Assembly: GCA_018830385.1 (NCBI GenBank)
Contig: JAHJSO010000123.1
Span: 1-6,919, forward strand
Reading direction: 5' to 3'
Origin: Elusimicrobiota bacterium
Lineage (GTDB): Bacteria > Elusimicrobiota > Endomicrobiia > CG1-02-37-114 > JAHJSO01
Length of the DNA stretch: 6,919 nucleotides
Below, in pieces: positions 5,101 through 6,919 of the stretch (the first letter of the stretch is position 1; the number at the start of each line of letters is the position of its first letter). The position numbers and the translations under genes were made by a program. Below the pieces are notes generated by a model, which searched no databases, had not been told where the DNA came from, and saw only the letters and a program-made list of their open reading frames with translations.

Positions 5101-6639
5101 TTAGTTTATTTTCCGTTTTAATTTCTTGTTTTCAGGGTCAAGCGTCAGGGCTTTCCTGTACCACTGTTGCGCAGGCCCGTCGTTGCCGAGGGCGGTTTCT
5201 ATGTCCCCCATGTGTTCATATACTACGGGGTCTTCCAATTTAGCCGCCGCTTCCAGCAGGTATTTTTTTGCCTTGACGTAATCGCCCTTTTTAAAATATA
5301 CCCAGCCGAGCGAATCAAGGTATGCCCCGTTTTCCGGTTCCATTTCAAGCGCCGACTCTATAAGCTCCGCAGCCTCGTCAAGTTCCATGCCCCTTTCTGC
5401 AAATGAGTACCCTAAATAATTCATTGCAGTTGAATTCTTGGGGTTTAGTTTTATTGCCTTTCTGAAGTGCGTCACCGCCTTGTCAAACTTTTTCGTCTGG
5501 TCGTATATCACTCCAAGGTAGAAATATGCCTCCGAGAGCTGTGGGTTTAATTTTATGCATTCCAGTAAATGACTTTCCGCCTTTTTATACCTTTTAATAT
5601 CCATGTAGCCGAGCCCGAGAAAGAAGTGAATTTCAGGGCTCTTAGCGTCTTTTTTAAGCGCCCTCTGCAGGGTATCTATCGCTTTTGGGGCGTCCTTTAC
5701 CTGCGTGTAATAATAACTCAACCGCAGGTATGAGACGACGTCCGGCTGTAAATCAATTGATTTCCGGATGTATTGTATGGCTTCGTGCCATAATTTTTTT
5801 TCTTCGTAAAGAATGGCAAGCCAGAAAAAAGCGGATGACTCGCGGGGAGCGATTTCAATCGCCTTCCTGAAGGACTCTTCCGCCTTGGCATGTTCGCCCG
5901 CAAGGAAATAGAGCCCGCCTGCCCTCATATGGAGCACGTGGTTATTCGGTTCAAGTTGCGCAGTCCTGTGCAGTTCTTCCGCAGCAGGGACGAATTGCTT
6001 CTGGTGTTCATAGAGTTCCGAAAGGGTAAGGTGCAGGAGCACGTCCTCCGGTTTGTTCTTTATCGCCGATTTCAGCAGTTCTTCCGCCTCATTATTTTTT
6101 TTGAGTTTGATGAGTGTCAATGCCTTTCTGTAATACGCCTCGGATTCGTCAGGGCTGAATTTTATGTATGAGTCCCAGTAATAGAGAGCCTTTTCAGGGT
6201 CTATCTGGTTGTATATACTCGCAAGTGTAAGGATGGCGTCCTTGTTATCGGGTTGTTCTTTGAGGACTTCATCATAAACGTTTATGGCTGAAGTCGTATC
6301 GTTTATTATGACGTAAAACGTGCCGAGGAAAAGTTTTGTTTCAAGGTTGTCCGCGAGCCCACTGAATATGTTTGCGAGCGCCCTTGCCTTTTCTATCCTG
6401 CCCGTCTGCAGATAAATAAGGATAAGTTCCCTGTAAGCCGCAACGGCGTTGGTGTCGTGTTCAATTGTCCTTTCAAATTCATATTGCGCCTTTGTCAGGT
6501 TCCCGTCCCTGAGATGGACCAGCCCCTGTAAATAGTGTGAGTAGGACGTGTATTTTGTCCGGGTTATCTCAACGCAATGAGAAAGTACGGCAAAAGAAAC
6601 AGAAATGCAGGCGAGTAAAAAAACGGAATTTTTTCTCAT
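5101..6639 (-). CDS. Exported TPR-repeat protein, 14 tandem units
   Basis: A 512-aa protein made almost wholly of tetratricopeptide repeats. Residues 1-~22 form a basic start (MRKN) plus hydrophobic stretch (VFLLACISVSFAVLSHC), a signal peptide or membrane anchor. Cys22 could be a lipobox cysteine, but His at -1 makes that doubtful. From about residue 35 to the end I can lay out 14 successive ~34-residue units, each with the A/Y-x2-LG...Y...A...F...A...P pattern, for example AYFYLGVIYDQTKKFDKAV. The last units (YLDSLGWVYFKKGDYVKA) are the most canonical. TPR arrays hold proteins together; the likely place is the periplasm or the inner face of the outer membrane, but the partner is unknown. 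It starts 18 bp after pdxA without a clear Shine-Dalgarno and ends one base before ispE, so all three probably form one operon. The specific function is not recognised. Confidence 0.9.
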   Translation of the reverse strand: MRKNSVFLLACISVSFAVLSHCVEITRTKYTSYSHYLQGLVHLRDGNLTKAQYEFERTIEHDTNAVAAYRELILIYLQTGRIEKARALANIFSGLADNLETKLFLGTFYVIINDTTSAINVYDEVLKEQPDNKDAILTLASIYNQIDPEKALYYWDSYIKFSPDESEAYYRKALTLIKLKKNNEAEELLKSAIKNKPEDVLLHLTLSELYEHQKQFVPAAEELHRTAQLEPNNHVLHMRAGGLYFLAGEHAKAEESFRKAIEIAPRESSAFFWLAILYEEKKLWHEAIQYIRKSIDLQPDVVSYLRLSYYYTQVKDAPKAIDTLQRALKKDAKSPEIHFFLGLGYMDIKRYKKAESHLLECIKLNPQLSEAYFYLGVIYDQTKKFDKAVTHFRKAIKLNPKNSTAMNYLGYSFAERGMELDEAAELIESALEMEPENGAYLDSLGWVYFKKGDYVKAKKYLLEAAAKLEDPVVYEHMGDIETALGNDGPAQQWYRKALTLDPENKKLKRKIN

Positions 6640-6657
6640 TACATTATGTGTCAGATT

Positions 6658-6919
6658 TCATATCTTCCCCGCAAGTGCAAGCCGTATTGCCGATGCCATG
6701 CCCGAGCAATCGGCGATGTTTTTACCCGCAATGTCAAAAGCAGTGCCATGTCCCGGTGACGTCCTTATGAACGGAAGGCCGCAGGTAAGGTTTACAAAAT
6801 TCCATTGATACAGAATTCTCAGGGGCACCATCGCCTGGTCATGGTAGTGGCACACAATCAGCGTTTCCATCGGAGGTATCTGTGCTTCCTGTAGACGGGC
6901 AGGCGTTCCCCGCGGCGTC
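6658..6919 (-). CDS. pdxA: 4-hydroxythreonine-4-phosphate dehydrogenase, C-terminal 86 residues (cut by window end)
   Basis: 3' end of an enzyme that oxidises 4-phosphohydroxy-L-threonine (NAD-dependent) in DXP-dependent pyridoxal phosphate synthesis. The frame is open from the window edge (first whole codon begins at 6918) to TGA at 6660-6658. Diagnostic features are [11 protein letters not shown], which holds the His that serves as a metal ligand in PdxA, and [20 protein letters not shown], the strongly conserved C-terminal block, followed by the closing helix [11 protein letters not shown]. The His-Asp-Gln-Ala-Met form rather than HDQGL is the variant common outside enterobacteria. A Met at 6870 is internal, not a start. 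A related PdxA2-type dehydrogenase cannot be excluded from this fragment. Confidence 0.92.
   Translation of the reverse strand, partial: TPRGTPARLQEAQIPPMETLIVCHYHDQAMVPLRILYQWNFVNLTCGLPFIRTSPGHGTAFDIAGKNIADCSGMASAIRLALAGKI

Noticed and set aside
6574..6576. Lipoprotein cysteine (Cys22) in the TPR protein
   Set aside because: LSHC has His at -1, outside the usual Gly/Ala/Ser, so an ordinary signal peptide or anchor is at least as likely.

Overview
The window is an ordinary stretch of bacterial chromosome with eight genes, densely packed, in two convergent groups. The plus strand (1-4109) carries the alpha and beta subunits of a four-subunit pyruvate:ferredoxin oxidoreductase, a frameshifted iron-sulfur flavoprotein/NADPH-dependent FMN reductase, an inositol-monophosphatase (SuhB) family enzyme and a thioredoxin. 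The minus strand, read from 6919 down to 4176, carries the 3' end of pdxA, a long secreted-type TPR protein and ispE. A 66-bp gap separates the two groups.

The gene set suggests an anaerobic, Gram-negative-type bacterium that makes acetyl-CoA with ferredoxin-linked PFOR, makes isoprenoids by the MEP pathway (ispE) and makes pyridoxal phosphate by the DXP-dependent route (pdxA). The pdxA variant and the pdxA-TPR-ispE order resemble what I associate with uncultured lineages such as Omnitrophota, Elusimicrobiota or relatives. This placement is a guess from gene style, because there is no rRNA or other marker in the window.

Functionally, the plus-strand genes lean to low-potential redox metabolism: PFOR reduces ferredoxin, the flavoprotein has a cysteine motif of the iron-sulfur flavoprotein type, and thioredoxin handles dithiols. 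The porA/porB pair overlaps by an ATGA junction, and the flavoprotein and suhB-like genes also overlap. On the minus strand the TPR stop and ispE start are one base apart, so these are probably co-transcribed.

I see no phage, insertion sequence, CRISPR array, defence cluster, rRNA or tRNA. The unusual content is small-scale. Between about 2089 and 4168 nearly every gene boundary, and two gene bodies, carry a short repeat: a 12/24-bp repeat coding a Pro-Gln tail on PorB; a 19-bp palindrome plus 11-bp repeats that break the flavoprotein frame; a 57-bp segment bracketed by 13-bp direct repeats at the 5' end of the suhB-like gene; a second copy of the palindrome plus a run of nine G just before thioredoxin; and three 13-bp units in the convergent gap. 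I noticed no comparable repeats by eye in 4169-6919. The two gene-body disruptions are the observations most worth checking.
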